A DNA stretch of 64,000 nt from Flavobacteriaceae bacterium (lineage in GTDB: Bacteria; Bacteroidota; Bacteroidia; Flavobacteriales; Flavobacteriaceae). The stretch's first letter is position 1. Each line of letters opens with the position of its first letter. A program made the position numbers and the translations under genes. The notes beneath the pieces are model-generated. The model made no database searches and was not told where the DNA came from. It worked only from the letters and a program-made list of their open reading frames with translations. The DNA is taken from contig WUAI01000003.1 of assembly GCA_009827225.1 (NCBI GenBank), positions 62,001-126,000 of the forward strand. Direction: 5' to 3'. Below, in pieces: positions 16,671 to 27,560 of this stretch.

Positions 16671-17627
16671 ATGTCAATAAAGAAATTAATTCTTTGGTTT
16701 GGAATTTTTGGATCAATAGCATCAATACTATCTGTGATTTTTATTTTTTTCCCAAGAGACGAGAATATTAAGCTCATTGTTAACACAAAAAGTGTCGAAA
16801 GATTAACCCAAAACTTTGAAGAAAATGAACCGGACTTAACGGTTAAATACGAGTTCAAGGGATTGGAAATTAAAAATCTCTGGAAATATAATATTGAAAT
16901 TCAAAATAAGTCAAGAAAAACCTTGATTGGAAATGGAAATCAAAAAAATATATTATCTGATAACTTACTATTTGAATTGTATGGAGGATACAGCATTTTG
17001 GATTATAAAAAAATAAAATCCGATTTCAATAGTAACTTAATTGTTGACAGTACTTCAGTAAAAATCTTCTTTGAACAGTGGAGGGAGAATGAAATTTTTG
17101 AATATTCGTTTTACGTAAAAACAAATTTATCGAAACCAGACACTATTATACTAATGCAGCCAGAATATAGGCAAATAGTTGATGGAGATATTTTGTTCAA
17201 TCAATTTGACACAAACAATTCAAAAGATCGTATCACTCAATTTATTCCACAAAAGTTTAGGTTAGCTGGATATGTTGTCAGTATGATTTTCTTGGGGCTT
17301 TTTATTGTAATGCTAACTATATTTACTATTATGACACCGGCATCTTATTATAAAATTAGCAAATGGAAAACTAGGAATTATGAAAAATATAGCGATCTAA
17401 TAAAACAAGATTTTCAAGACAATCAGTCTAAGCAAAAGCTTTATTTAAAAAGACCAAAAGATGCACCAAATTTAATTTGGGAAAAGTTTGAAGGAGAAAA
17501 ATACCCAGATGTTTCAGTGGAATTGAGCATGAATAAGCTACATCAGCCAATACTAATAGTATTAATTTTTACTGTTATCGACATTTCTCTAATCATTACG
17601 TTCATGGAATTAATCTATCTATTTTAG
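16671..17627 (+). CDS. Unknown membrane protein
   Basis: Encodes 318 residues. One membrane helix lies at the N-terminus (about 7-27, LWFGIFGSIASILSVIFIFF). A soluble, strand-rich and strongly AT-coded domain follows (about 30-195), then two membrane helices near the end (about 202-224 and 293-317) flanking a basic cytoplasmic segment. No motif I can name. Three-helix membrane proteins of this shape occur in several defence systems as effectors, but here that is only suggested by the neighbouring AbiH gene. Own upstream repeat copy and 139-bp gap to the next gene, so probably a separate unit. Confidence 0.6.
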   Translation: MSIKKLILWFGIFGSIASILSVIFIFFPRDENIKLIVNTKSVERLTQNFEENEPDLTVKYEFKGLEIKNLWKYNIEIQNKSRKTLIGNGNQKNILSDNLLFELYGGYSILDYKKIKSDFNSNLIVDSTSVKIFFEQWRENEIFEYSFYVKTNLSKPDTIILMQPEYRQIVDGDILFNQFDTNNSKDRITQFIPQKFRLAGYVVSMIFLGLFIVMLTIFTIMTPASYYKISKWKTRNYEKYSDLIKQDFQDNQSKQKLYLKRPKDAPNLIWEKFEGEKYPDVSVELSMNKLHQPILIVLIFTVIDISLIITFMELIYLF

Positions 17628-17766
17628 CCAATCAAAAATATAAAGGATTTGCTCGAGATATTATATTCGCTTTAGTAGTTTTTCTTTTTCCATTAATTTA
17701 TAAACCTAATGGCACTAACCCGACTTATAAAAACAAAATGAGTCTAGTAAATCACTCCAATCAAAC

Positions 17767-18753
17767 TTGAATATACTGCACATAATAGGAAACGGATTTG
17801 ATCTTAATCTTGGCCTAAAAACCAGTTATAAGGATTTCTATGATTATTACAGTGGGATCGAATCAGATATAGAAGGCGTGGATAAATTGAAACGGGCAAT
17901 TTCAAAGAACTATCTGAATTGGTCAGATCTTGAACTCGCTCTTGGAGAATATACAGAGGTTTTCAATACCGTTCAAGAGTTTGACCAAGTATTTGAAGAC
18001 TTAGGGGATCATTTAGCCAAGTATTTATCAAATGAAGAAAAGAATTTCTTGATAGATAAAATTGATATGGGAGAATTCTTTAGGGATTTAGTAAAGCCAG
18101 AAGATTTAATGCCTCAAAGAGATAAAGAAAAAATTAAAAGATACAAACATAATTTTGTTAGTGGAACTTGGCACGTAGACGTATTTACATTAAACTACAC
18201 AAGAGTAATTGATAAAATTATTGGTGAAAAATCAAATATTAATTTGGGTCATCACCTAAATAACTCAGGATCAGTAATCTTCAGAGGCGTGGAACATATT
18301 CATGGTTACGTTGATGATAGGATGGTTCTTGGCGTCAATGATATTACTCAGTTAAAGAACAAAGAGTTTCATAATGAAATAGACGTCTTAGAAGCTATCA
18401 TAAAGGAAAAATGTAACAAAGCATATAGGCATACAATTGACACTCAATTTGAAGCGAAAATCAAGAGAGCTAATTTAATTTCAATTTTTGGTGCATCTAT
18501 CGGAGATTCTGACAATATGTGGTGGGGATTAATTGGTCATAAGTTAATCAATGACATCCCTATAATCATTTTTACTAAGGAAGAGGTCGTAGCTAAAAGA
18601 ATTGGTTATAAACAAAACAGAGCAGAGCGCAGATTGAGAGAACATTTTCTTAGCAAAACAAGTTTAACAGATGAGCAAAAAGAACAATTTGGTCATAACC
18701 TATATATTGTGTTAAATGCACCAATGTTCAATAGGATGAAGAAAATAAAGTGA
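17767..18753 (+). CDS. abiH: AbiH family abortive infection protein
   Basis: Encodes 328 residues from TTG 17767, which opens directly with the family start NILHIIGNGFDLNLGLKTSY. Other AbiH features are WSDLELALGEY (about 57-67), VFTLNYTRVIDKI, HIHGYVDDRMVLGVND (about 180-195), and near the end LISIFGASIGDSDNMWWGLI. AbiH was described as a single-gene lactococcal phage-abortive-infection factor; how it acts is unknown to me. The strand-loop IIGNGFD suggests a nucleotide- or NAD-binding Rossmann-like fold related to SIR2-type folds, an inference. It is the last gene of the AT-rich island and supports reading the island as a defence region. No repeat copy precedes it. Confidence 0.88.
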   Translation: MNILHIIGNGFDLNLGLKTSYKDFYDYYSGIESDIEGVDKLKRAISKNYLNWSDLELALGEYTEVFNTVQEFDQVFEDLGDHLAKYLSNEEKNFLIDKIDMGEFFRDLVKPEDLMPQRDKEKIKRYKHNFVSGTWHVDVFTLNYTRVIDKIIGEKSNINLGHHLNNSGSVIFRGVEHIHGYVDDRMVLGVNDITQLKNKEFHNEIDVLEAIIKEKCNKAYRHTIDTQFEAKIKRANLISIFGASIGDSDNMWWGLIGHKLINDIPIIIFTKEEVVAKRIGYKQNRAERRLREHFLSKTSLTDEQKEQFGHNLYIVLNAPMFNRMKKIK

Positions 18754-18889
18754 TCTAGTTTGATTGGAATTCAATTTTGAAAAAACTTGATTTGTTGTGG
18801 ATAATTTATTTTAAACAATCCCCCCATAACCCCCTCCAATACCATAATAGGATATTTAAATAGCCCCTGTGTTATCCCACCTCGATTGA

Positions 18890-21154
<2,265 letters not shown>

Positions 21155-21188
21155 TTAGTAATAGCCTTACAAGGCGAGCAAATTTGAG

Positions 21189-21222
21189 AAATCCCGGGTA
21201 TTGGCCCGGGATTTATTTTTTG
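21189..21222 (+). terminator. Intrinsic terminator after katG
   Basis: Perfect 10-bp stem AAATCCCGGG (21189-21198) with CCCGGGATTT (21205-21214), loop of six bases, followed by a T-rich run. Confidence 0.9.
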
Positions 21223-21239
21223 GAATGGTATCAAAAGCG

Positions 21240-21264
21240 AACCCCCGGTGAATGGCCGGAGGTT
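21240..21264. other. Second hairpin in the 348-bp katG/usp gap
   Basis: AACC-C-CCGG pairs with CCGG-A-GGTT around a 7-base loop. No T-run follows directly, so it is not called a terminator; it may be an mRNA-end structure or a relic. The rest of the gap (21265-21502) is AT-rich and I see nothing else in it. Confidence 0.35.
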
Positions 21265-21502
21265 CTAAGTTAATTTTAGTTATTAATAATATATTCACCT
21301 TTATTATAACCTTTTAATTAACTGTATCTATATCTTATTGGGTTAACTATAATACTGTTAGTAGTCGTAAGGTGAATATGTGAGGTTTAAAGCTCGTTGT
21401 ACCAAATGTAATATTTTACTGAGCACAAATCCAAACCATTCATCGAAAAAAGACCAATATTTTCGATGAATAACCAATCTCGTAGGGGGCTACCTACAAG
21501 AT

Positions 21503-22324
21503 TTAAATTTTGAAAGTAATTACGGGCATATTGGCATGGTTTACCAGGTCTTCACTTATACTTCCGTTGAAGAAATGTGCCAGTCCTTTGCGCCCATGAG
21601 TACTCATACCTATCAGCTGAGCATTGTTTTCGCGTGCAAATCCCAGGATGCCTTTTTCCACCGAGGTGTCGTTGTAAATGTTGAGGGTGAAATTTTCGAT
21701 CCCCATACCTTTTACAAAATTCTGCATCATTTTGTTTGCTTCGGAAGTGGTCTTGAAATCGTTGGGTGTGTTGATGTACAATAAGTGCATACGTGCGTCC
21801 ATCGCCTTGGCAAATTCCATGGCCTTGCTGAAGGGTTTACGACATTCGTCGGAAAAATCGGTGGCAAATACAAAATCCTTGATCTCAAAGTGGGTATGCT
21901 CGTTCTTGATCACCAGCACAGGAATATCCGAGGTGCGCACTACCTTCTCGGTATTGCTTCCTATGAACATTTCCTTGAAACCACTGAGCCCGTGGGAGCC
22001 CATCACCACCAGGTCGATGTCTTTGTCTTTTACGGTCTCTTTAATGTCGTCGTAGATCTCACCATGGCCAATGGCCTCCTTTACTTCGATATCATCCAGG
22101 TAAGGACGTTCGAGCAGGGGTTCAAATTTCTGTTCCGCCAGGCGGATGAAATAAAGGGATTCCGGCATGGCATTATTGCGTCCCACTTCGTTGAGGTGGG
22201 AAGGCAAATCCAGGGAGTGTTCCAGGTAAATTTCGCTGCTGTTTTTGCGTGCAATATGAGCAGCCACTTTCAGGGCATTTTCGGCTTGAATAGAAAAATC
22301 GGTGGGGACAAGAATTCTTCTCAT
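21503..22324 (-). CDS. Universal stress protein, two tandem USP domains
   Basis: Encodes 273 residues, i.e. two fused USP domains of about 140 each. The first starts MRRILVPTDFSIQAENALKV and ends with the ATP-binding pattern VVMGSHGLSGFKEMFIGSNT then IPVLVIK. The second starts FVFATDFSDECRKPFSKAME and ends IGMSTHGRKGLAHFFNGSIS then MPVITFKI. Both keep the G-2x-G-9x-G-(S/N) nucleotide-binding motif. Tandem USP proteins of this kind are general stress proteins of the cytoplasm in Bacteroidota. Monocistronic, divergent from rimP. Confidence 0.93.
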   Translation of the reverse strand: MRRILVPTDFSIQAENALKVAAHIARKNSSEIYLEHSLDLPSHLNEVGRNNAMPESLYFIRLAEQKFEPLLERPYLDDIEVKEAIGHGEIYDDIKETVKDKDIDLVVMGSHGLSGFKEMFIGSNTEKVVRTSDIPVLVIKNEHTHFEIKDFVFATDFSDECRKPFSKAMEFAKAMDARMHLLYINTPNDFKTTSEANKMMQNFVKGMGIENFTLNIYNDTSVEKGILGFARENNAQLIGMSTHGRKGLAHFFNGSISEDLVNHANMPVITFKI

Positions 22325-22411
22325 AGGGAATTGATTTGGATGGGTTTAGTACCCATAATTTACAAAATATTCATGAGACCTCCATGGTTTTTATAATCCC
22401 GAAAATTGTAG

Positions 22412-22419
22412 TATATTTG
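22412..22419 (+). promoter_or_regulatory. -7 promoter element of rimP-nusA-infB
   Basis: TATATTTG matches TAnnTTTG; a T-run lies 20 bp upstream in place of the -33 TTG. Transcription would begin near 22425, about 60 bp before rimP. Confidence 0.55.
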
Positions 22420-22430
22420 CACCGAAATTA

Positions 22431-22478
22431 ATGAGCAACAAGGCGAGGGGACGAAAAGTCCCCTCTTTTTATAGCTAA
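22431..22478 (+). CDS. Possible 15-codon leader peptide overlapping the attenuator hairpin
   Basis: ATG 22431 opens a 15-codon frame (MSNKARGRKVPSFYS) ending TAA at 22476-22478, six bp before the rimP ATG. It runs straight through the terminator hairpin of the leader. A frame this short can arise by chance, so it is offered as a candidate only. Confidence 0.25.
   Translation: MSNKARGRKVPSFYS
22445..22470 (+). terminator. Terminator hairpin in the rimP leader, candidate attenuator
   Basis: Perfect 8-bp stem GAGGGGAC (22445-22452) with GTCCCCTC (22458-22465), loop GAAAA, then TTTTT. It stands between the predicted promoter and the rimP start at 22484, where a full terminator would stop most transcripts, so regulated read-through is a reasonable inference. 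The previous gene on this strand is katG, over 1.2 kb away with its own terminator. Confidence 0.7.
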
Positions 22479-22483
22479 AATTG

Positions 22484-22942
22484 ATGCAGGATAAAGTACG
22501 AGCTCTTTTAGACACGGCCCTGGCCGAAAATACTTCACTCTTCTTAATCGATTTAAACATTTCCGAAGGAAACCACATCAAGGTGATCATCGACGGGGAT
22601 GAGGGAGTGAAAGTGGAAGACTGTATGGCGGTAAGTCGTGCGATCGAGCACAACCTGGACCGTGAGGAGCAGGACTTCTCACTGGAGGTGTTGTCGGCAG
22701 GCGTTTCGGAGCCGTTACAACAACTGCGTCAGTATAAAAAGAATGTGGGCCGGAAGTTGAAGGTGAAAACTTCTTCGGAAACCTTGGAAGGCGAATTGAT
22801 CGCTGCCAGTGAAGACAGTGTAACCCTTACCTGGAAGGCCCGTGAACCGAAACCGGTAGGTAAAGGAAAAATTACCGTACAGAAAGAGGCGACAGTGCCT
22901 TATGAAACAATTGTGGAAGCAAAAGTGATGATAACATTTTAA
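22484..22942 (+). CDS. rimP: Ribosome maturation factor RimP
   Basis: Encodes 152 residues from ATG 22484; a TTG codon just before it is in frame but unnecessary. RimP assists 30S subunit assembly. The N-terminal domain reads FLIDLNISEGNHIKVIIDGD, then VEDCMAVSRAIEHNLD and FSLEVLSAGVSEPL. The last follows the usual family pattern SxxGxxxPL, with the common Pro-Gly shifted to Ala-Gly. The C-terminal SH3-like domain follows (VGRKLKVKT to VPYETIVEAKV). First gene of the conserved rimP-nusA-infB operon, nine bp before nusA. Possibly controlled by the leader hairpin upstream. Confidence 0.95.
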   Translation: MQDKVRALLDTALAENTSLFLIDLNISEGNHIKVIIDGDEGVKVEDCMAVSRAIEHNLDREEQDFSLEVLSAGVSEPLQQLRQYKKNVGRKLKVKTSSETLEGELIAASEDSVTLTWKAREPKPVGKGKITVQKEATVPYETIVEAKVMITF

Positions 22943-22951
22943 TTACATGGC

Positions 22952-24184
22952 ATGGAAAATTTAGCGTTAATTGAATCTTTTTCAGAATTTAAAGACGATA
23001 AGCTAATTGATAGGGTGACCCTGATGGCGATCCTGGAAGACGTATTTAGAAACGCACTGAAGAAAAAATTCGGAAGTGACGATAACTTCGATATTATTAT
23101 CAACCCTGATAAAGGGGATTTGGAGATTTGGAGAAACCGAATCGTAGTGGCCGATGGCGAAGTGGAAGATGACAACGAAGAGATCTCTTTGAGCGCTGCT
23201 CGTTTGATCGAGGAAGACTTTGAAATCGGGGAGGATGTTTCCGAAGAGGTAAAACTAGCCGATTTGGGACGTCGTTCTATCCTGGCCTTGCGTCAGAACC
23301 TGATCTCGAAGATCCATGAACACGATAACACCAACATCTACAAGCAGTTTAAAGAGCTTGAGGGTGAAATTTATACCGCGGAAGTACATCACATTCGTCA
23401 CCGTGCGGTGATCTTGTTGGACGATGAAGGAAATGAGATCATTCTTCCGAAGGACAAACAAATCCCATCCGATTTCTTCCGTAAGGGAGACAACGTGCGA
23501 GGGATCATCGAGAGCGTGGAGTTGAAAGGAAACAAACCCACCATCATCATGTCGAGAGCGAACCCATTGTTCCTCGAGAAATTGTTCGAACAGGAGATTC
23601 CTGAAGTATTCGACGGTTTGATCAACGTGAAGAAAGTAGTTCGTATCCCTGGTGAGAAAGCCAAGGTGGCTGTAGATTCTTACGACGATCGTATCGATCC
23701 GGTAGGAGCTTGTGTAGGGATGAAGGGATCACGTATCCACGGTATTGTTCGTGAACTCGGAAATGAGAACATCGACGTGATCAACTATACCAATAACCTG
23801 AACCTGTTCATCACTCGTGCTTTGAGTCCGGCGAGAGTAACTTCCATCAATATCGATGAAGAAACGAAACGTGCGGAGGTGATCTTAAAGCCGGAGGAAG
23901 TATCGAAGGCGATTGGACGTGGAGGTCATAACATCCGTTTAGCGGGACAGCTAACCGGTTACGAGATCGATGTATTGCGTGAAGGTGCTGAAGAAGATGT
24001 GGAATTGGCCGAGTTTAAGGATGAGATCGAAGAGTGGATCATCGAAGAATTCAAGAAGATCGGATTGGACACTGCGAAGAGTGTATTGGAGCAGGATCTG
24101 AAATTCCTTGTAAAGAGTACAGATCTTGAAGAAGAGACCATTCAGGAAGTGGTCAACATATTAAAAGAAGAATTTGAAGAGTAG
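22952..24184 (+). CDS. nusA: Transcription termination/antitermination factor NusA
   Basis: Encodes 410 residues. NusA binds RNA polymerase and nascent RNA and controls pausing, termination and antitermination. In order: the N-terminal polymerase-binding domain (1-125, LIDRVTLMAILEDVFRNALK), an S1 domain (about 130-200, AVILLDDEGNEIILPKDKQI), and two KH domains (about 205-345, with VGACVGMKGSRI and SKAIGRGGHNIRLAGQLTGY). A short acidic end (EEDVELAEFKDEIEEWIIEE) follows. The acidic repeats found in the long C-terminus of the E. coli protein are absent, as is normal in Bacteroidota. 60 bp to infB. Confidence 0.97.
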   Translation: MENLALIESFSEFKDDKLIDRVTLMAILEDVFRNALKKKFGSDDNFDIIINPDKGDLEIWRNRIVVADGEVEDDNEEISLSAARLIEEDFEIGEDVSEEVKLADLGRRSILALRQNLISKIHEHDNTNIYKQFKELEGEIYTAEVHHIRHRAVILLDDEGNEIILPKDKQIPSDFFRKGDNVRGIIESVELKGNKPTIIMSRANPLFLEKLFEQEIPEVFDGLINVKKVVRIPGEKAKVAVDSYDDRIDPVGACVGMKGSRIHGIVRELGNENIDVINYTNNLNLFITRALSPARVTSINIDEETKRAEVILKPEEVSKAIGRGGHNIRLAGQLTGYEIDVLREGAEEDVELAEFKDEIEEWIIEEFKKIGLDTAKSVLEQDLKFLVKSTDLEEETIQEVVNILKEEFEE

Positions 24185-24244
24185 TCGAAAGTTTAACTAC
24201 TTTTACGACTCCAAATAAAAAAGGAAACAACAGTAAAGCATTTT

Positions 24245-26911
24245 ATGGCTGAAGTAAAATCGATAAGGCTTAATAAAGTATTACGGGAATTCAATATCTC
24301 GTTGGATCGTGCCGTGGAATTTTTGAGTTCCAAAGGCTACGAGGTGGAGGCGCGTCCTACTACCAAGATCTCTGATGAGGAATACCAGGTGCTTTTTGAG
24401 GAATTTCAAACAGACAAAAGCAAGAAGGTAGCTTCTAAGGAAGTAGGCGAGGAAAAGCGGAAGGAGAAAGAAGAACTTCGTTTGGAGCGTGAGCGTGAGC
24501 TGGAGGAGAAGCAAGGTAAAGTTGCCTCGAAAGTGATCAAAGCCGAAGCCAAACTCGAAGGTCCAAAGCAAGTGGGCAAGATCGAGTTGGAAACCGAAGA
24601 CAAAGCCAAGAAAGAAGAAGTAGCCAAAGCAGAAGAACCTGTAAAGGCGAAAACTACCAAAGCAAAGAAAGAGGCGCCCGCGAAAGAAGAGGCGGAAGCC
24701 CCGGTAAAGGAAGTCGAGGCTCCGGCCGAAGAGGCCAAGGAGGAAGAAGCTCCTGAGAAGCCGGCCGCAAAAGTGGAGACCCAATACAAGAAGTTAGACG
24801 GTCCGAATTTTACAGGAAAGACCATCGACCTTTCGAAATTCAAGAAACCCGAGAAGAAGGAAAAGGCCAAGAAGGAAGATGATAAGAAAGCGGGTGAGAA
24901 GAAAAGCCGAAGAAGACGAATTAGTAAAGAACCTGCTAAAGGAGGAAATAATTACAGGGACAATCGCGGACGCGGAAAAGGGCGTACCCATGTTCCTAAA
25001 GAGGAGCCCAGTGAGGAAGAAGTACAGAAGCAGGTAAGAGAGACCCTTGAAAAACTTCAGGGAAAATCTTCCAAAGGTAAAGGAGCGAAATATCGTAGAG
25101 AGAAAAGAGATATCCACCGCCAGAAGACCGAAGAGGAAATGGCACAAATGGATGCCGAAAGTAAGATCCTCAAGGTAACCGAATTCGTTACCGTAAGTGA
25201 GGTGGCTACGATGATGGATGTTCCGGTGACCCAGGTAATTTCTGCCTGTATGTCGCTTGGAATGATGGTAACCATGAATCAGCGTTTGGATGCGGAAACC
25301 CTTACCATCGTGGCAGAGGAATTCGGATTCTCGGTTGAGTTTGTTACTGCGGATATCGAAGAAGCCATACAGGAAGTGGAGGATTCTCCGGATGATCTGG
25401 AACCAAGAGCTCCGATTGTAACCGTGATGGGTCACGTAGACCACGGTAAGACCTCCTTATTGGATTACATCCGTGAAGAGAATGTGATCGCGGGAGAGTC
25501 CGGAGGTATTACCCAGCACATTGGTGCTTACGGGGTTACTTTGGAAAGCGGACAAAAAATAGCATTCCTGGATACTCCGGGTCACGAAGCGTTTACCGCC
25601 ATGCGTGCGAGGGGAGCCCAGGTAACCGACCTTGCCATTATTGTGGTAGCGGCTGATGATGACATCATGCCTCAGACCAAAGAAGCCATTGCACACGCAC
25701 AGGCAGCAGGAGTACCGATTGTATTTGCGATCAACAAGATCGATAAACCCACAGCCAACCCAGACAAGATCAAAGAAGGTCTTGCCGGTATGAACTTACT
25801 GGTGGAAGATTGGGGAGGAAAGATCCAGTCGCATGATATTTCAGCCAAAACAGGGCAGGGTGTGAATGAGCTATTGGAAAAAGTATTACTCGAAGCTGAA
25901 CTGCTAGAGCTTCAGGCCAACCCGGATAAACCTGCCAACGGAACCGTGGTGGAAGCATTCCTTGATAAAGGTCGGGGATATGTATCAACCATCCTGGTTC
26001 AAGGCGGTACACTGAAGATCGGGGATTATGTATTGGCCGGACAGCATAGCGGAAAAGTAAAAGCCATGCACGACGAGCGGGGTAATAAGATCAAAGCAGC
26101 AGGACCTTCTACGCCTGTTTCTATCTTAGGATTGGATGGTGCCCCACAGGCGGGTGATAAGTTCAATGTATTTGAAGACGAGCGTGAAGCCAAAGATATC
26201 GCAACGAAGCGTATGCAGTTGCAACGTGAGCAGTCGGTGAGAACTCAAAGACACATCACGCTGGACGAGATTGGTCGTCGAATTGCCTTGGGCGAATTTA
26301 AAGAGCTGAATATTATCCTGAAAGGGGATGTGGACGGTTCGGTGGAAGCATTGACAGATTCGTTCCTGAAACTTTCTACGGAAGAGATCCAGGTGAACAT
26401 CATTCACAAGGGCGTAGGTGCGATCACTGAGAGTGACGTACTGCTAGCCTCTGCTTCGGATGCGATCGTTATTGGATTTAATGTGCGTCCGATGGGTAAC
26501 GCCCGTCAGATAGCTGACAAGGAAGAAATCGACATCCGAATCTACTCCATCATTTACGATGCGATCAACGACCTGAAAGATGCGATGGAAGGTATGTTGT
26601 CTCCGGAGATGAAAGAAGAGATCACTGGTACTGCGGAAATTCGCGAAACTTTCAAGATCTCCAAGATCGGAACCATTGCCGGTTGTATGGTAACCAGCGG
26701 AAAGATCTTCAGAAATTCCGGTATCCGATTGATCCGCGAAGGAGTGGTGGTATTTACCGGAGAACTGGCCTCTTTGAAGCGGTTCAAAGACGATGTGAAG
26801 GAAGTGGCCAAAGGCTACGATTGCGGTATGCAGATTAAAAATTACAACGACTTGAAGGAAGGCGATATCTTAGAGGCTTTCCAGGAAGTAGCGGTGAAAA
26901 AGAAACTATAA
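24245..26911 (+). CDS. infB: Translation initiation factor IF-2
   Basis: Encodes 888 residues. IF-2 brings initiator tRNA to the ribosome in a GTP-dependent way. Residues 1-50 form the N-terminal IF2 helical module. Residues about 55-300 are a long, low-complexity Lys/Glu/Ala-rich linker. The G-domain starts near 390: P-loop GHVDHGKT (396-403), switch [17 protein letters not shown] (443-447), NKID (497-500) and SAKTGQG. Domains II-IV follow to the end, with [14 protein letters not shown] and [19 protein letters not shown]. Third gene of the rimP operon, ended by a strong terminator. Confidence 0.98.
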   Translation: MAEVKSIRLNKVLREFNISLDRAVEFLSSKGYEVEARPTTKISDEEYQVLFEEFQTDKSKKVASKEVGEEKRKEKEELRLERERELEEKQGKVASKVIKAEAKLEGPKQVGKIELETEDKAKKEEVAKAEEPVKAKTTKAKKEAPAKEEAEAPVKEVEAPAEEAKEEEAPEKPAAKVETQYKKLDGPNFTGKTIDLSKFKKPEKKEKAKKEDDKKAGEKKSRRRRISKEPAKGGNNYRDNRGRGKGRTHVPKEEPSEEEVQKQVRETLEKLQGKSSKGKGAKYRREKRDIHRQKTEEEMAQMDAESKILKVTEFVTVSEVATMMDVPVTQVISACMSLGMMVTMNQRLDAETLTIVAEEFGFSVEFVTADIEEAIQEVEDSPDDLEPRAPIVTVMGHVDHGKTSLLDYIREENVIAGESGGITQHIGAYGVTLESGQKIAFLDTPGHEAFTAMRARGAQVTDLAIIVVAADDDIMPQTKEAIAHAQAAGVPIVFAINKIDKPTANPDKIKEGLAGMNLLVEDWGGKIQSHDISAKTGQGVNELLEKVLLEAELLELQANPDKPANGTVVEAFLDKGRGYVSTILVQGGTLKIGDYVLAGQHSGKVKAMHDERGNKIKAAGPSTPVSILGLDGAPQAGDKFNVFEDEREAKDIATKRMQLQREQSVRTQRHITLDEIGRRIALGEFKELNIILKGDVDGSVEALTDSFLKLSTEEIQVNIIHKGVGAITESDVLLASASDAIVIGFNVRPMGNARQIADKEEIDIRIYSIIYDAINDLKDAMEGMLSPEMKEEITGTAEIRETFKISKIGTIAGCMVTSGKIFRNSGIRLIREGVVVFTGELASLKRFKDDVKEVAKGYDCGMQIKNYNDLKEGDILEAFQEVAVKKKL

Positions 26912-26930
26912 GCAACCCTAATTTAAATGA

Positions 26931-26960
26931 AAAAGCGACTCCAAAAGAGTCGCTTTTTTT
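26931..26960 (+). terminator. Intrinsic terminator after infB
   Basis: Stem GCGACTC (26935-26941) with GAGTCGC (26947-26953), flanked by A-run and T-run; also usable for the convergent SPOR gene. Confidence 0.9.
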
Positions 26961-26978
26961 ATGTCTTGTAGTTAAGAA

Positions 26979-27374
26979 TTAGTCTTTTTTACTCGGCTTG
27001 AGGATAAAGGCAGAGGGAAATGCTTTTTGGATTTCCATCAAGGCACGATCTGCTTCAATTCTTCGTGTATAATTTCCTACCCAGACTTTATAATTGGGAG
27101 TTTCATACTCGATGGTTGCCGGCCATTCTGCATATCGATTTCGATAATTTCGGATGACGGAATTGGCCTTGCTGAGGTTTCCGTAATACAGCTGAATGGT
27201 GTATCCGTCTGCCAGTTTATTTTCCTTCTCCAGCGTTTTTTTCAGATTTAATAATTCTGAAATTTTCGGGTCCTCATTCACAGTGAGCGTACCTGATTGT
27301 GCCGTTAATTTTTCCGAAGAAAAAATAACTAAAACGCATATAATCAATGTTTTATAAAATCGTGTGTAGCTCAT
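26979..27374 (-). CDS. SPOR-domain protein
   Basis: Encodes 131 residues from ATG 27374 (an ATG at 27395 would add seven residues before the signal peptide). A signal peptide (SYTRFYKTLIICVLVIFSS, cleavage after LTAQ) is followed by a short linker. A C-terminal SPOR domain covers about the last 75 residues: GYTIQLYYGNLSKANSVIRN, then YKVWVGNYTRRIEADRALME. SPOR domains bind septal peptidoglycan lacking stem peptides, so the protein is probably periplasmic and linked to division or cell-wall sites. Single gene between infB and the divergent act operon. Confidence 0.87.
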   Translation of the reverse strand: MSYTRFYKTLIICVLVIFSSEKLTAQSGTLTVNEDPKISELLNLKKTLEKENKLADGYTIQLYYGNLSKANSVIRNYRNRYAEWPATIEYETPNYKVWVGNYTRRIEADRALMEIQKAFPSAFILKPSKKD

Positions 27375-27497
27375 GGTGTCGCTATCTTTTTGCAAATGTA
27401 AACCTTAATAACTTTTCAGGTGCCGATTTTATTATTTAGAATTATTATAAATTATCGTTAACACTTTATTTGGATTTCGAAAATCGACTTTATGACG

Positions 27498-27505
27498 TAC
27501 TTTTG
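27498..27505 (+). promoter_or_regulatory. -7 promoter element of the act-cox operon
   Basis: TACTTTTG matches TAnnTTTG. A TTTG lies at 27469-27472 but with a long 25-bp spacer. Transcription would begin near 27511, about 50 bp before the first ATG. Confidence 0.5.
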
Positions 27506-27560
27506 CACAGTTATTTGAGGCACGGAAATTGGTTAAAAAACACAGTGGTTTACTTACCAA

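Noticed and set aside
18770..18840. A fifth copy of the island repeat before katG
   Set aside because: Only C-rich runs and an AATTTATTTT stretch remain; the TATCTTTG core is missing.
22445..22470. Reading the rimP leader hairpin as the terminator of an upstream gene
   Set aside because: The next plus-strand gene upstream, katG, is over 1.2 kb away and has its own strong terminator.
24281..24870. Leftward open frames opposite the infB linker
   Set aside because: They arise from the Lys/Glu/Ala-rich low-complexity codons of IF-2 and resemble nothing.
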